A DNA stretch of 64,000 bases from Nitrospira_E sp052156535 (GTDB taxonomy: Bacteria; Nitrospirota; Nitrospiria; Nitrospirales; UBA8639), in contig NZ_JBQKUP010000032.1 of NCBI RefSeq assembly GCF_052156535.1, positions 124,001-188,000 on the forward strand, written 5' to 3'. Positions 34,435 to 43,226 of the stretch are shown piece by piece; positions within the stretch are counted from its first letter, which is position 1, and the number at the start of each line of letters is the position of its first letter. Below the pieces are notes generated by a model. It was not told the origin of the DNA. It made no database searches and saw only the letters and a list, made by a program, of their open reading frames with translations. Made by a program: the position numbers and the translations under genes.

Positions 34435-35161
34435 TGGAGGTCGGCCTGGAGCTTTCAGGTAATGGTTCCAATTGCCTTTTACTCCTTTGAGGTAAGCCTT
34501 GTATTAAAAGCGTTATTTCTCCTTTAATCGATTTGCCTTTTAACTGTTGAACCACTTCTTCACTTTCTCCCCGTAGAATTTCTTCGTTGAGTTTTGTCAG
34601 TTCCCGTGTCACTACGATGTGTCTGTTTCCCATGACGGTAGTGATGACTTGTAATGTTTTGAGAATCCGATGCTGGGTTTCAAAGACAATAATGGTACCT
34701 TTTTCTTCTTTAAGATTTTGGAAAAACTTTTCTCTGGCCCCTGGTTTTCTGGGCACAAATCCCTCAAAAATAAATCGATCCGTTGCCAAACCTGACACGC
34801 ATAATGCCGTAAGAACGGAGGATGGTCCTGGAATTGGGATAAGTGGAATATTGGACTTGATCGCCTGGCGAACCAGATAAAACCCCGGATCCGAAATAAG
34901 AGGGGTCCCCGCATCGCAAACCAAGGCAACGGAGCTTCCTTCCTGGAGCCGATGGAGGAGAATGTCGGTTTTCTCCTCCTTGTTGAAATCGTGATAGCTG
35001 GTGAGTGGTGTGCCGATGTGATAATAGGTGCAGAGTTTTTGTGTGCGACGTGTGTCCTCAGCTGCAATAATGGCTACCTCTTGTAGAATGCGGATAGCCC
35101 GGAAGGTCATATCTTCCAGATTTCCGATAGGTGTGCTGACAATATAGAGCGTTCCGGTCAT
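34412..35161 (-). CDS. rsmI: 16S rRNA (cytidine1402-2'-O)-methyltransferase
   Basis: SAM-dependent 2'-O methylation of C1402 in 16S rRNA. The tetrapyrrole-methylase fold is recognised by LYIVSTPIGNLEDMTFRA at the N-terminus, AEDTRRT near 35, CDAGTPLISDPG near 82 and PGPSSVLTAL near 110. The 249 residues are a little shorter than E. coli RsmI. The gene is convergent with the TusA-like gene, with a 23-base tail overlap. Confidence 0.93.
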   Translation of the reverse strand: MTGTLYIVSTPIGNLEDMTFRAIRILQEVAIIAAEDTRRTQKLCTYYHIGTPLTSYHDFNKEEKTDILLHRLQEGSSVALVCDAGTPLISDPGFYLVRQAIKSNIPLIPIPGPSSVLTALCVSGLATDRFIFEGFVPRKPGAREKFFQNLKEEKGTIIVFETQHRILKTLQVITTVMGNRHIVVTRELTKLNEEILRGESEEVVQQLKGKSIKGEITLLIQGLPQRSKRQLEPLPESSRPTSITHLPSE

Positions 35162-35286
35162 GGCCTATTGAGGGAAAATGATGTAGGGCAAGGTTGGAGA
35201 TGGTACTGCGTGAGCCTGCCATTGTCCAGGAGGTTTCAGTCGTACCCGCCTCCTCACTCAGTTGCCAAATGATAAGGATATGAAGG

Positions 35287-35982
35287 ATGGGTGACATCCA
35301 TAGTTTGCAAGGTCAGGTGGCTCTGGTTACGGGAGGTGGATTGGGCATTGGACGTGCCATTGCCAAGTGGTTTCGGTACCATGCGATGTGACCCAACGGC
35401 TCGATGTTGGGCGTACCATGAAGAGGGTGATCCAGAAGTTTGGAAGGCTGGACATTCTTGTTAATAACGCAGGAGCCTCAGGTCAAACATCGATACATGA
35501 CCCGGATGATTCCAAATGGCAGAATATTCTTGAGGTGAATTTAACAGGCAGCTACTTGGTTTCCAAGCTCGCTATTTACATATGCTCACACACCACTATG
35601 GACGAGTCGTTAATATCTCCTCCGTCTTGGGACACGATTTGGCGTGGCAGGGTATTTAGCCTATTGTACAGCCAAACATGGCATTTTAGGGTTCACAAAA
35701 GCTCTGGCACTGGAAGTCCCCTCCCAGGGCATAACGGTGAATGCCATTTTCCCAACGTTGGTGGATACCGCCATGGCCAGGCAGGGTATCGAAGAAACTG
35801 CCGCCAGCCTTGGGGTTTCACCGGATGAATTTCGTGAAATCGCGATAAGTACGATTCCGATAAAAAGGATGGCGGAAGCCGAGGAAGTGGCCAGTTTCGT
35901 CCTGTATCTTTGTTCACATGCGGCTAGTGCAATAACTGGTCAAGCTTTTGTTTGTGGTGGAACTACCGCAGGCACTGTATAG
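35287..35982 (+). pseudogene. Degraded short-chain dehydrogenase/reductase (SDR)
   Basis: Fragments of one SDR lie in successive different frames. 35287 onward reads MGDIHSLQGQVALVTGGGLG (the TGxxxGxG cofactor motif) and stops. 35367 onward reads FGRLDILVNNAGASG (NNAG motif). Around 35582 the frame shifts to MLTHHYGRVVNISSVLG. 35644 onward reads LAYCTAKHGILGF (YxxxK catalytic motif) to a normal C-terminus. The order is correct, but about 30 residues between the first two fragments are missing and at least three frame changes occur, so no active enzyme is made. It lies in a gap between rsmI and the hem operon. Confidence 0.85.
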
Positions 35983-36118
35983 GCGGATATGGGGTGTGAT
36001 TTTCCTAGTCTTGGCAACTAAGGAATGCTGGTAACTCATTGATTTTCTTGACCTTCTCTGTGTCCAGATCTATACTCGACAATGGGTCATTGTGCATGTT
36101 CCTTTACTAGGTTGTTCA

Positions 36119-36928
36119 ATGTCTGAATTACTGTCATATCTCACCATGGGCCTTTATTTTGGAGGCACGCTCCTTTTTCTTCTGTATCTCTGGCACCGTT
36201 CTGATGCCATCTCAAAAATTTCTCTTATGGCCACAGGTTTGGGGTTTGTTTCTCATACCACGGCGCTCATAATGGCTATGGTATCGACGGGGCATGTTCC
36301 TATCATGACATTTAAGGACGCGATGTCATTTTTTGCTTGGGGGTTAGTGCTGGTCTTTTTGGTTGTTGGCCTGAAACGGGGTTTAGAAGTGTTGGGCGCC
36401 TTTATCCTCCCACTGGCCTTTCTGTCTCTCGTTTCGGCAACCCTGGCCCCTCAGTCAGCCGGCACCCTTGCCCCGGTCTTTCAGACGGTCTGGGTTCATG
36501 TGACCCTGAGTATCCTGGGTACCATCGGATTTGCTGTTGCCTTTGTGGCCGGGCTGATGTATGTGATGCAGGAGCGTCTCTTGAAGTCCAAACAATTTAA
36601 TGTGTTAGCTTTCAAGCTCCCACCGCTGGATTTTTTAGATTCTCTCAATCAACGATCTATCCTTTTTGGGTTTCCCCTATTGACCTTAGGAATTCTGACG
36701 GGGGCCGTTTCAGCCCAATTAACGATTGGGTCGTATTTGAGTTGGAACTCTGAGCAAATTTGGGCGTTAATTACCTGGTTCTTTTATTTTGCTGTCCTGA
36801 TGGGAAGGGTGACGGCCGGATGGAGGGCGAAAAAAGCTGCCTATCTAACCATTGTGGGATTTGCCGGAGTAATTTTGACTTTTGTCGGCATCCTTATCAA
36901 AAGTCCTCAACCGATGTCACCGTTATGA
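36119..36928 (+). CDS. CcsA/HemX-like membrane protein upstream of hemA
   Basis: Polytopic protein with about eight membrane helices. The CcsA/HemX signature is the WVHVTLSILGTIGFAVAFVAGL segment (near 125-145) and the late Trp-rich segment around TWFFYFAVLMGRVTAGW. The family covers cytochrome c assembly factors and HemX, a regulator of HemA levels; directly preceding hemA with a 4-base overlap favours the HemX-type role. The ATG at 36119 is chosen over the GTG at 36092 (269 against 278 residues), with AGG 8-10 bases upstream. Confidence 0.85.
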   Translation: MSELLSYLTMGLYFGGTLLFLLYLWHRSDAISKISLMATGLGFVSHTTALIMAMVSTGHVPIMTFKDAMSFFAWGLVLVFLVVGLKRGLEVLGAFILPLAFLSLVSATLAPQSAGTLAPVFQTVWVHVTLSILGTIGFAVAFVAGLMYVMQERLLKSKQFNVLAFKLPPLDFLDSLNQRSILFGFPLLTLGILTGAVSAQLTIGSYLSWNSEQIWALITWFFYFAVLMGRVTAGWRAKKAAYLTIVGFAGVILTFVGILIKSPQPMSPL

Positions 36929-38283
36929 ATATTATCGTGTTAGGCCTCAATCATCGGACGGCTTCCGTTGAACTTCGTGAATTACTGGCCATCCAGGATA
37001 GCCGGATGGGAGAAGCGTTGGGTCGGCTCATGGCGTATTCCGGAATTAAAGAGGCCATGTATCTGGGGACCTGCAACCGTGTTGAAGTGTATGCCGTCGT
37101 GGAAAAGGGAGAATGGGGTTTTCGTCAATTGGAAGATTTTTTGGTCTCAACACATTTCTCCTTATCTTCTGAGGATTTACTCCCTCACCTGTATCGATAT
37201 AGTGATGACGAAGCCATCGCGCATTTATTTCGTGTATCGGCTAGTTTAGATTCCATGGTCGTGGGAGAACCACAGGTCCTTGGGCAAGTTAAGGAGGCCT
37301 ATGAGCTGGCTCTGACCCATCGTTCGTCAGGAGTCATTCTTAATAAGGTCGTCAAGAAAGCTATTTCGGTAGGAAAAAGTGTCCGGACGAACACGCGGAT
37401 TGGGGAATATGCGGTTTCTGTCAGCTATGCCGCTGTGGAATTAGCCAAAAAAGTTTTTTCGAATCTGAAGCAACGAGTCGTGTTGTTAGTCGGTGCCGGG
37501 GAGATGGGAAAGTTGGCGGCGCAACACCTGGTGAATCAGGGTGTAAAGGAGGTTCTCATTGCCAATCGGAATCATCATCGTGCTTTCACTCTGGCCGAGC
37601 GCTTTCATGGACAGGCGGTTCCCTATGAACAGCTTCGAAGCACGCTACCCAAGGTGGATATTGTGATTTGCGCCACGGGGGCTCCCCACTATGTTATTAC
37701 CAAGGATGATATCGAAATGGCGGTGTATCATCGAATGAACCGTCCCATGTTTTTGATTGATATCACGGTGCCTCGAAATATTGATCCGGCGGTCAAGGAT
37801 GTTGATAACGCCTATGTGTTTGACATTGATGATCTCAAAGCCCATGTGGGGCATAATCAGGAAGAACGATTGAAAGAAGCCGAAACCGCCGAGCACATGG
37901 TCAGGGAAGAAGTCGGAAGTATGGTCGCCTGGGTTCGTGGCCTGGAAGCAACGCCAACAATTGTGGCCTTGAGAAAAAAAGCGGAAGAGATCAAACAAGG
38001 CGAGTTGGAGAAAGTTTTCGGTCGTCTGGGAGAATTGTCGCCAAAGGAGCGAGCTGCTATCGAAGGACTGGCCTCGGCGATTGTGAATAAATTACTCCAT
38101 GGCCCGGTTGTGACCTTAAAATCGGAAGCGCAATCTCAAAATGGATTTGCGTTTATTGAAGCCGCCCGCCGGTTTTTTGAACTTCGCGAGCGGGAGATTC
38201 ACTCCGGAGAGATCCCACTCCTGGAAGATGAGACAGGTGATGGCGTGAGCGAGGAGCCCCTGCCGCAGAGGGATGGCGTATGA
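36925..38283 (+). CDS. hemA: Glutamyl-tRNA reductase
   Basis: First committed step of C5-pathway tetrapyrrole synthesis: glutamyl-tRNA to glutamate-1-semialdehyde with NADPH. The ATG at 36925 overlaps the hemX-like stop (ATGA); an open frame extends upstream but is antiparalleled by hemX-like coding sequence. In the 452 residues, LGLNHRTASVELRE is at the N-terminus, catalytic C50 lies in LGTCNRVEVYA, and the NADPH motif GAGEMGKLAAQHL is near 195. The C-terminal dimerisation helices are present. hemC follows with another 4-base overlap. Confidence 0.97.
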   Translation: MNIIVLGLNHRTASVELRELLAIQDSRMGEALGRLMAYSGIKEAMYLGTCNRVEVYAVVEKGEWGFRQLEDFLVSTHFSLSSEDLLPHLYRYSDDEAIAHLFRVSASLDSMVVGEPQVLGQVKEAYELALTHRSSGVILNKVVKKAISVGKSVRTNTRIGEYAVSVSYAAVELAKKVFSNLKQRVVLLVGAGEMGKLAAQHLVNQGVKEVLIANRNHHRAFTLAERFHGQAVPYEQLRSTLPKVDIVICATGAPHYVITKDDIEMAVYHRMNRPMFLIDITVPRNIDPAVKDVDNAYVFDIDDLKAHVGHNQEERLKEAETAEHMVREEVGSMVAWVRGLEATPTIVALRKKAEEIKQGELEKVFGRLGELSPKERAAIEGLASAIVNKLLHGPVVTLKSEAQSQNGFAFIEAARRFFELREREIHSGEIPLLEDETGDGVSEEPLPQRDGV

Positions 38284-39227
38284 ATCAGGGGAGTCGAACA
38301 CGGTCTACGCTCATTGTGGGAACACGAGGTAGCCAGTTGGCTATATGGCAGGCCGAATGGGTGCAAGGTCAGCTCAAAGCCCTTGTTCCGGATATCTCTG
38401 TCATTCTGAAGCGCATTCAAACCAGCGGAGATAAAATTCAAGATGTGCCTTTGGCCAAAATTGGAGGAAAAGGCCTGTTTGTCAAAGAAATCGAAGAAGC
38501 GTTGCTCAGACGAGATATTGATCTGGCCGTGCATAGCATGAAAGACGTACCGTCAGAATTGCCTGAAGGACTGGGAATTGTTTGTGTTCCCGAGCGGGAG
38601 GATCCCAGGGATGCGTTGATTGCCCGTGAAGGCCATACCTTGGCGACATTGCCGATTGGTGCACGAGTCGGAACCAGTAGTTTGCGAAGACAAGCGCAGT
38701 TGTTACATGCTCGGCCGGATCTTGAGATTGCGATGTTGCGTGGGAATGTTGATACACGACTTCGCAAGGTTCGAGAGGGTCAGTATGATGCCATTATTCT
38801 GGCCGCCTCCGGGCTCAAGCGCTTAGGATGGGATCAGGAAGTGACGGAGTATTTGCCCGTGGATGTGAGTCTGCCGGCAATTGGGCAAGGTTCGTTGGGT
38901 CTGGAAGGACGGAAAGATGATTCCTGGATTCGAGATCTGGTGGCTCAGTTTGAACATCGGCCAACTCGGATTGCGGTCACTGCCGAACGGGCGTTGCTTG
39001 CAGGGTTAGAAGGCGGATGCCAGGTTCCTATTGCAGGGTATGCGACTCTCCAAGGGGACACCCTGACTCTGGATGGGTTAGTCACAAGCCTTGATGGGAA
39101 ACGATATATCCGTCAAGTGGTATCGGGACCAGCGGGGGAAGCCGAATCGATAGGCACGCAGGTGGCTGAACAATTGTTGGACGGTGGGGCGCAGCCCATT
39201 CTCCAGGAAATTTATGGGATGGCATGA
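38280..39227 (+). CDS. hemC: Porphobilinogen deaminase (hydroxymethylbilane synthase)
   Basis: Polymerises four porphobilinogens. The 315-residue protein has VGTRGSQLAIWQAEWV near residue 13 and HSMKDVPSELP near 84, with the catalytic Asp nearby. The dipyrromethane cofactor Cys is near residue 247 in EGGCQVPIAGYA. The ATG overlaps the hemA stop by 4 bases and the fused cobA-hemD gene overlaps its end by 4 bases, so the run is translationally coupled. Confidence 0.97.
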   Translation: MNQGSRTRSTLIVGTRGSQLAIWQAEWVQGQLKALVPDISVILKRIQTSGDKIQDVPLAKIGGKGLFVKEIEEALLRRDIDLAVHSMKDVPSELPEGLGIVCVPEREDPRDALIAREGHTLATLPIGARVGTSSLRRQAQLLHARPDLEIAMLRGNVDTRLRKVREGQYDAIILAASGLKRLGWDQEVTEYLPVDVSLPAIGQGSLGLEGRKDDSWIRDLVAQFEHRPTRIAVTAERALLAGLEGGCQVPIAGYATLQGDTLTLDGLVTSLDGKRYIRQVVSGPAGEAESIGTQVAEQLLDGGAQPILQEIYGMA

Positions 39228-40795
39228 CCAAGTTAGTTGCAATTCATGGTCGGGTGTTTTTGGTTGGAGCCGGGCCCGGCGATGCCAAGTTGCTGACTTT
39301 ACGAGGGAAAGAGTGTCTCGAGCAGGCTGACGTGGTGCTCTACGATCACTTGGCTAATCCAGAATTGTTGAAATTTTCCCCTTCTCACGCCGAGTGTATT
39401 TACGTCGGCAGAAAAGGGCGTGGTGCTTATCGGGATCAGGCAGAGATTCACGCCTTGTTGGTTACCAAAGCTCAAGAAGGCAAATGTGTCGTGCGACTCA
39501 AGGGGGGGGATCCTTTTGTGTTTGGCCGTGGAGGTGAAGAAGCCGAAGTGATCGCTGACGCAGGGATCCCCTTTGAAGTGGTACCTGGAGTGACGGCTGC
39601 CGTAGCAGTGCCGGCGTATGCTGGTATTCCCGTGACACACCGGACTCTCGCCTCGACGGTCGCATTTGTGACCGGCCATGAAGATCCGACCAAACCATCG
39701 AGTGCCATGGAATGGCCGCGTTTCGCTTCGGCTGAAGGGACCCTTGTCTTTTTAATGGGCATGAAAAATCTTCCGCAGATTGTGGGCCGGCTCATTCAGG
39801 AAGGCAAGCCTGCAACGACTCCCGTTGCGGTGATCCGATGGGGGACCTATGCACGTCAACGAACAGTGGTGGGAACGTTATCCGACATTGTGGAATTAGC
39901 CTTTCAGGCAGACATGAGTCCGCCATCAGTGATTGTCGTGGGTGAAGTTGTTCGGTTACGTGAACGACTGAACTGGCATGAATCACGTCCTCTGTTTGGA
40001 CAAGGGGTGTTAGTGACTAGACCTCGTGCCCAGGCGCCGGCTCTTTCAAATTTGCTGGCGGCGCAGGGTGCGGAACCGGTGGAATGTCCTACGTTGGAGA
40101 TTCATCCTCCTGATAGGTGGGCACCTGTGGATGAGGCGATTGCTGCGATTTCGACATACGACTGGGTGATTTTCACAAGTGTAAATGGCGTGCAATCCTT
40201 CATGGAGCGTCTCTGGTTTCATCACAAAGATGTGCGGAGCTTGGCCGGAATCCGTGTATGTTGCATAGGTCCTCGCACCCGGGAAGAGGCTGCTCGTTGG
40301 GGAATTGCCTCGGATCTGGTTCCCCAAGATTTTCAGGCAGAGGGGATTTTGCAGGCCCTCGGTGGGTTAGGGGTCGCAAGTCAACGGATATTGATTCCTC
40401 GAGCCAAAGTGGCACGCGAAATTCTTCCTGACCAGTTGAAAGCCATGGGTGCCACCGTTGATGTCGTTCATGTCTATCAAGCTCTTCCTCCTATCGTCGA
40501 TATGGGCCCTCTTCGTGATCGACTGCGCAACAGGGAAATTCAGTATGTGACCTTTACCAGTTCTTCAACAGTGAAAAATTTTTGTCAGTTGTTTGAGAAT
40601 CGCCAGGAATTGCAGGAATTAACGCGGCATTTGATCGTGGCCGTTATTGGCCCGATCACCGCTCAAACCGTTCAGGAAGAAGGGCTGTCGGTGGATGTCA
40701 TGGCGTTGGAGAATACAGTTCCGGCGTTGGTCGATGCCATGATCATTCACGCCCAGCAAAATCCGAAGGATACGCGATTGGTATCGTCTTCATAA
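39224..40795 (+). CDS. Fused uroporphyrinogen-III C-methyltransferase / uroporphyrinogen-III synthase
   Basis: 523 residues with two enzymes. Residues about 10-250 are a SUMT (CobA/CysG-type): VFLVGAGPGDAKLLTLRG, DVVLYDHLA, LKGGDPFVFGRGGEE and GMKNL. Residues about 262-515 are HemD: GVLVTRPRAQAPALSNLL, WVIFTSVNGVQSF and FTSSSTVKNF. The HemD half closes hydroxymethylbilane to uro'gen III and the SUMT half diverts it to precorrin-2 (siroheme, cobalamin or heme d1 routes), placing the branch point on one polypeptide. Overlaps hemC by 4 bases. Confidence 0.94.
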   Translation: MTKLVAIHGRVFLVGAGPGDAKLLTLRGKECLEQADVVLYDHLANPELLKFSPSHAECIYVGRKGRGAYRDQAEIHALLVTKAQEGKCVVRLKGGDPFVFGRGGEEAEVIADAGIPFEVVPGVTAAVAVPAYAGIPVTHRTLASTVAFVTGHEDPTKPSSAMEWPRFASAEGTLVFLMGMKNLPQIVGRLIQEGKPATTPVAVIRWGTYARQRTVVGTLSDIVELAFQADMSPPSVIVVGEVVRLRERLNWHESRPLFGQGVLVTRPRAQAPALSNLLAAQGAEPVECPTLEIHPPDRWAPVDEAIAAISTYDWVIFTSVNGVQSFMERLWFHHKDVRSLAGIRVCCIGPRTREEAARWGIASDLVPQDFQAEGILQALGGLGVASQRILIPRAKVAREILPDQLKAMGATVDVVHVYQALPPIVDMGPLRDRLRNREIQYVTFTSSSTVKNFCQLFENRQELQELTRHLIVAVIGPITAQTVQEEGLSVDVMALENTVPALVDAMIIHAQQNPKDTRLVSSS

Positions 40796-40873
40796 ATTCT
40801 TCATAAATATTCTATGGTGGAGGAGGTTCTAGACACCACGTTTTGTTAACCGATAGATGGGAGGAGTAGCGTC

Positions 40874-41266
40874 ATGGTTCCTGTAAAATCTTGTATGGTT
40901 CCGGTAGACAAAATTGTCAAAGTTGACCGGGATATTTTAGTCAAGACCGCTGCAGAAATGATGCGGGATAATGGAATCGGGAGTGTGATTGTGACCAGTG
41001 GAGAGGAAATTATCGGCATTTTAACTGATACGGATTTGGTTCGAAGGGTGGTCGCCGCGGGTGCGGACCCGATGCGGACGACGGTCGAAAAAATTATGTC
41101 CGCTCCAATTGTCAGTATCGAGGCCGATCGAACCCTGTTAGATGCAAATGATTTAATGGCTAAAGAACATATTCGGCATCTGGGAGTTACACAGGCTGGA
41201 ACCATGGTGGGGATGATCTCTGTTCGGGATCTAGTGGTCTTTTTAACAAATCTTCCTCGAAAGTAA
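40874..41266 (+). CDS. CBS-domain pair protein
   Basis: A 130-residue protein made only of two CBS domains (Bateman module): DRDILVKTAAEMMRDNGIGS with ILTDTDLVRRV, and then ADRTLLDANDLMAKEHIRHL with GMISVRDLV. Such modules sense adenine nucleotides. GGGAGGAG is upstream of the ATG. It is inserted between the cobA-hemD fusion and hemB, with 78 and 8 base gaps, so it may tie tetrapyrrole synthesis to energy state; this is conjecture. Confidence 0.9.
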   Translation: MVPVKSCMVPVDKIVKVDRDILVKTAAEMMRDNGIGSVIVTSGEEIIGILTDTDLVRRVVAAGADPMRTTVEKIMSAPIVSIEADRTLLDANDLMAKEHIRHLGVTQAGTMVGMISVRDLVVFLTNLPRK

Positions 41267-41274
41267 GGACGAGT

Positions 41275-42258
41275 ATGGGATTTCCCGTTCATCGTTTACG
41301 TCGTTTGCGGCAACATGAATCCCTTCGCCGCATGGTCAGGGAGACGCACCTGAGTCCGGCTGATTTCATCTATCCCTTGTTTGTGACCTTTGGGGAGAAT
41401 AAGCAAGAACCGATTGCCTCGATGCCTGGTCAATGGCGGTGGTCTGTGGATCGGGTCGTTCAGGAAGCCAAAGATGCCTGGGGATTAGGGGTTCCGGCCG
41501 TCATCTTATTTGGGATTCCTGAACACAAAGACGAGCGTGGATCTTCCGCCTATGAGAAGGATGGGATTGTTCAGCGTGCAGTTCGGGCGCTTAAAGACCA
41601 TTTGCCCGATTTAATGGTGATCACCGATGTGTGTATTGATGAATATACTTCGCATGGTCATTGCGGAATTGTTCGAGACGGCCGGATTCTCAATGATGAA
41701 ACGCTGGAGTGCCTTCAGGCAATGGCGCTGAGTCATGTGGAAGCGGGTGTGGATATGGTTGCTCCTTCCGATATGATGGATGGCCGGGTTGCCGCGATTC
41801 GACAGGCATTGGACCAACAGGGATTTTCTGAAATGCCCATCATGGCCTATTCTGCCAAGTATGCTTCGGCGTTGTATGCCCCGTTTCGTGATGCGGCCTT
41901 TTCGAGCCCATCTTTTGGGGACCGACGGTCCTACCAAATGGATGCAGCCAATGCGAGGGAAGCGTTGCGTGAGGTGGAACTGGACATTCAGGAGGGGGCC
42001 GATATCGTGATGGTGAAGCCAGCCTTGTTTTATTTGGATATTCTGCGGCGAGTTCGCGAACTTGCGGCCGTTCCCGTGGCGGCGTATCAAGTTAGTGGGG
42101 AATACAGCATGATCAAGGCCGGTGCGCAGTTAGGCTGGGTCGATGAAGCTTCGGTGATGATGGAAAGTTTACTCGCGATTAAACGCGCAGGGGCGGACCT
42201 GATCCTCACGTATTTTGCCAAAGAGGCTGCATGTCTCCTCACCCGTGACGGTGTATGA
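41275..42258 (+). CDS. hemB: Delta-aminolevulinic acid dehydratase (porphobilinogen synthase)
   Basis: Condenses two 5-aminolevulinates. 327 residues; the Schiff-base lysines are in YSAKYASALY and MVKPALFYLD, and QVSGEYSMIKAG is conserved. The metal-site loop reads DVCIDEYTSHGHCG (C120, D122, C130), so one of the three cysteines of the classical zinc form is replaced by Asp, an intermediate variant; metal preference cannot be fixed by eye. ribF overlaps its end by 4 bases. Confidence 0.97.
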   Translation: MGFPVHRLRRLRQHESLRRMVRETHLSPADFIYPLFVTFGENKQEPIASMPGQWRWSVDRVVQEAKDAWGLGVPAVILFGIPEHKDERGSSAYEKDGIVQRAVRALKDHLPDLMVITDVCIDEYTSHGHCGIVRDGRILNDETLECLQAMALSHVEAGVDMVAPSDMMDGRVAAIRQALDQQGFSEMPIMAYSAKYASALYAPFRDAAFSSPSFGDRRSYQMDAANAREALREVELDIQEGADIVMVKPALFYLDILRRVRELAAVPVAAYQVSGEYSMIKAGAQLGWVDEASVMMESLLAIKRAGADLILTYFAKEAACLLTRDGV

Positions 42259-43226
42259 AAATTTCTCGAGGATTACCGACGGTTCGTCCCGCTCCCTGTC
42301 CTGTTCTCACCATTGGCAATTTCGATGGCCAGCATTTGGGACATCGTGCTCTTGTACAGGCTGTCGTGGATTGCGCCCGGCAGGTCAATGGATATCCTAT
42401 GGTGTTGTCCTTTGCTCCGCATCCTGTCGAGGTGTTGCGTCCCGGATCTGTCCATAAATTTTTATCTGATGACCATGAAAAGATTGCGTTCTTTGAACGT
42501 CTAGGAGTCGGGGAGCTGGTGATTCTCCATTTTACCAAGGAGTTAGCCGGTCTTCGGCCGGATGAGTTTGTTCGTCAGGTTCTCCATGACGGGCTTGGGA
42601 TCCGAAAGCTGTTTGTTGGAGAAAATTTTGTATTCGGTAAGGGACGAAGTGGAGGAGTGAAGGATCTGATTGAATTGGGGACACAAGCAGATTTTTCGGT
42701 TGAGCCGATAGCGCCCGTAATTGTGGGACAGAAGGTGGTGAGTTCGACGCGCATTCGCCAATGCCTGACCGTTGGGGACGTTGGGCAGGGTGCACAATGT
42801 TTGGGGCGCCCCTATATGCTAGAGGGTATTGTAATTTCCGGGGAGAAGCGAGGGAAACAGTTTGGATGGCCGACGGCCAATCTTCGACTCCCCGGGCATC
42901 GTGTTCTTCCTGCGGATGGCGTGTATGCCACTCTGACAGTGTTGAAAGGAGAATGTCTGGATTCCATTGCCTATATCGGCACGCGGCCGACATTTTCTGA
43001 AGAGGAACGTTTATTGGAAGTGCATATGTTTGATAAGACTCTCCAGCTATATGGGGAAAGCATTTCAGTGCATTTTATTGAAAAAGTGCGAGGAGATATG
43101 ATGTTTGCCAATTCTCAGGACCTTGTGAGTCAAATGGACCAGGATGGTCGGCGAGCCAGGGAGATCTTGCGGAACTATTCAGGAAGACCCCGAATTCCTG
43201 CGGTCGTCCAGGGGGAAAGTGTATAG
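42255..43226 (+). CDS. ribF: Bifunctional riboflavin kinase / FMN adenylyltransferase
   Basis: Makes FMN and FAD from riboflavin. In the 323 residues the N-terminal nucleotidyltransferase has TIGNFDGQHLGH (HxGH-type, about residues 21-32) and VGENFVFGKGRSG. The C-terminal kinase has GEKRGKQFGWPTANL (about 196-210) with the PTAN motif, and AYIGTRPTF. It overlaps hemB by 4 bases and abuts tilS with no gap, so it is coupled with both. Confidence 0.96.
   Translation: MKISRGLPTVRPAPCPVLTIGNFDGQHLGHRALVQAVVDCARQVNGYPMVLSFAPHPVEVLRPGSVHKFLSDDHEKIAFFERLGVGELVILHFTKELAGLRPDEFVRQVLHDGLGIRKLFVGENFVFGKGRSGGVKDLIELGTQADFSVEPIAPVIVGQKVVSSTRIRQCLTVGDVGQGAQCLGRPYMLEGIVISGEKRGKQFGWPTANLRLPGHRVLPADGVYATLTVLKGECLDSIAYIGTRPTFSEEERLLEVHMFDKTLQLYGESISVHFIEKVRGDMMFANSQDLVSQMDQDGRRAREILRNYSGRPRIPAVVQGESV

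Noticed and set aside
39504..39512. Run of G in the cobA-hemD fusion as a phase-variation tract
   Set aside because: It encodes the conserved KGGDP motif in one continuous frame, so no frame switch occurs here.
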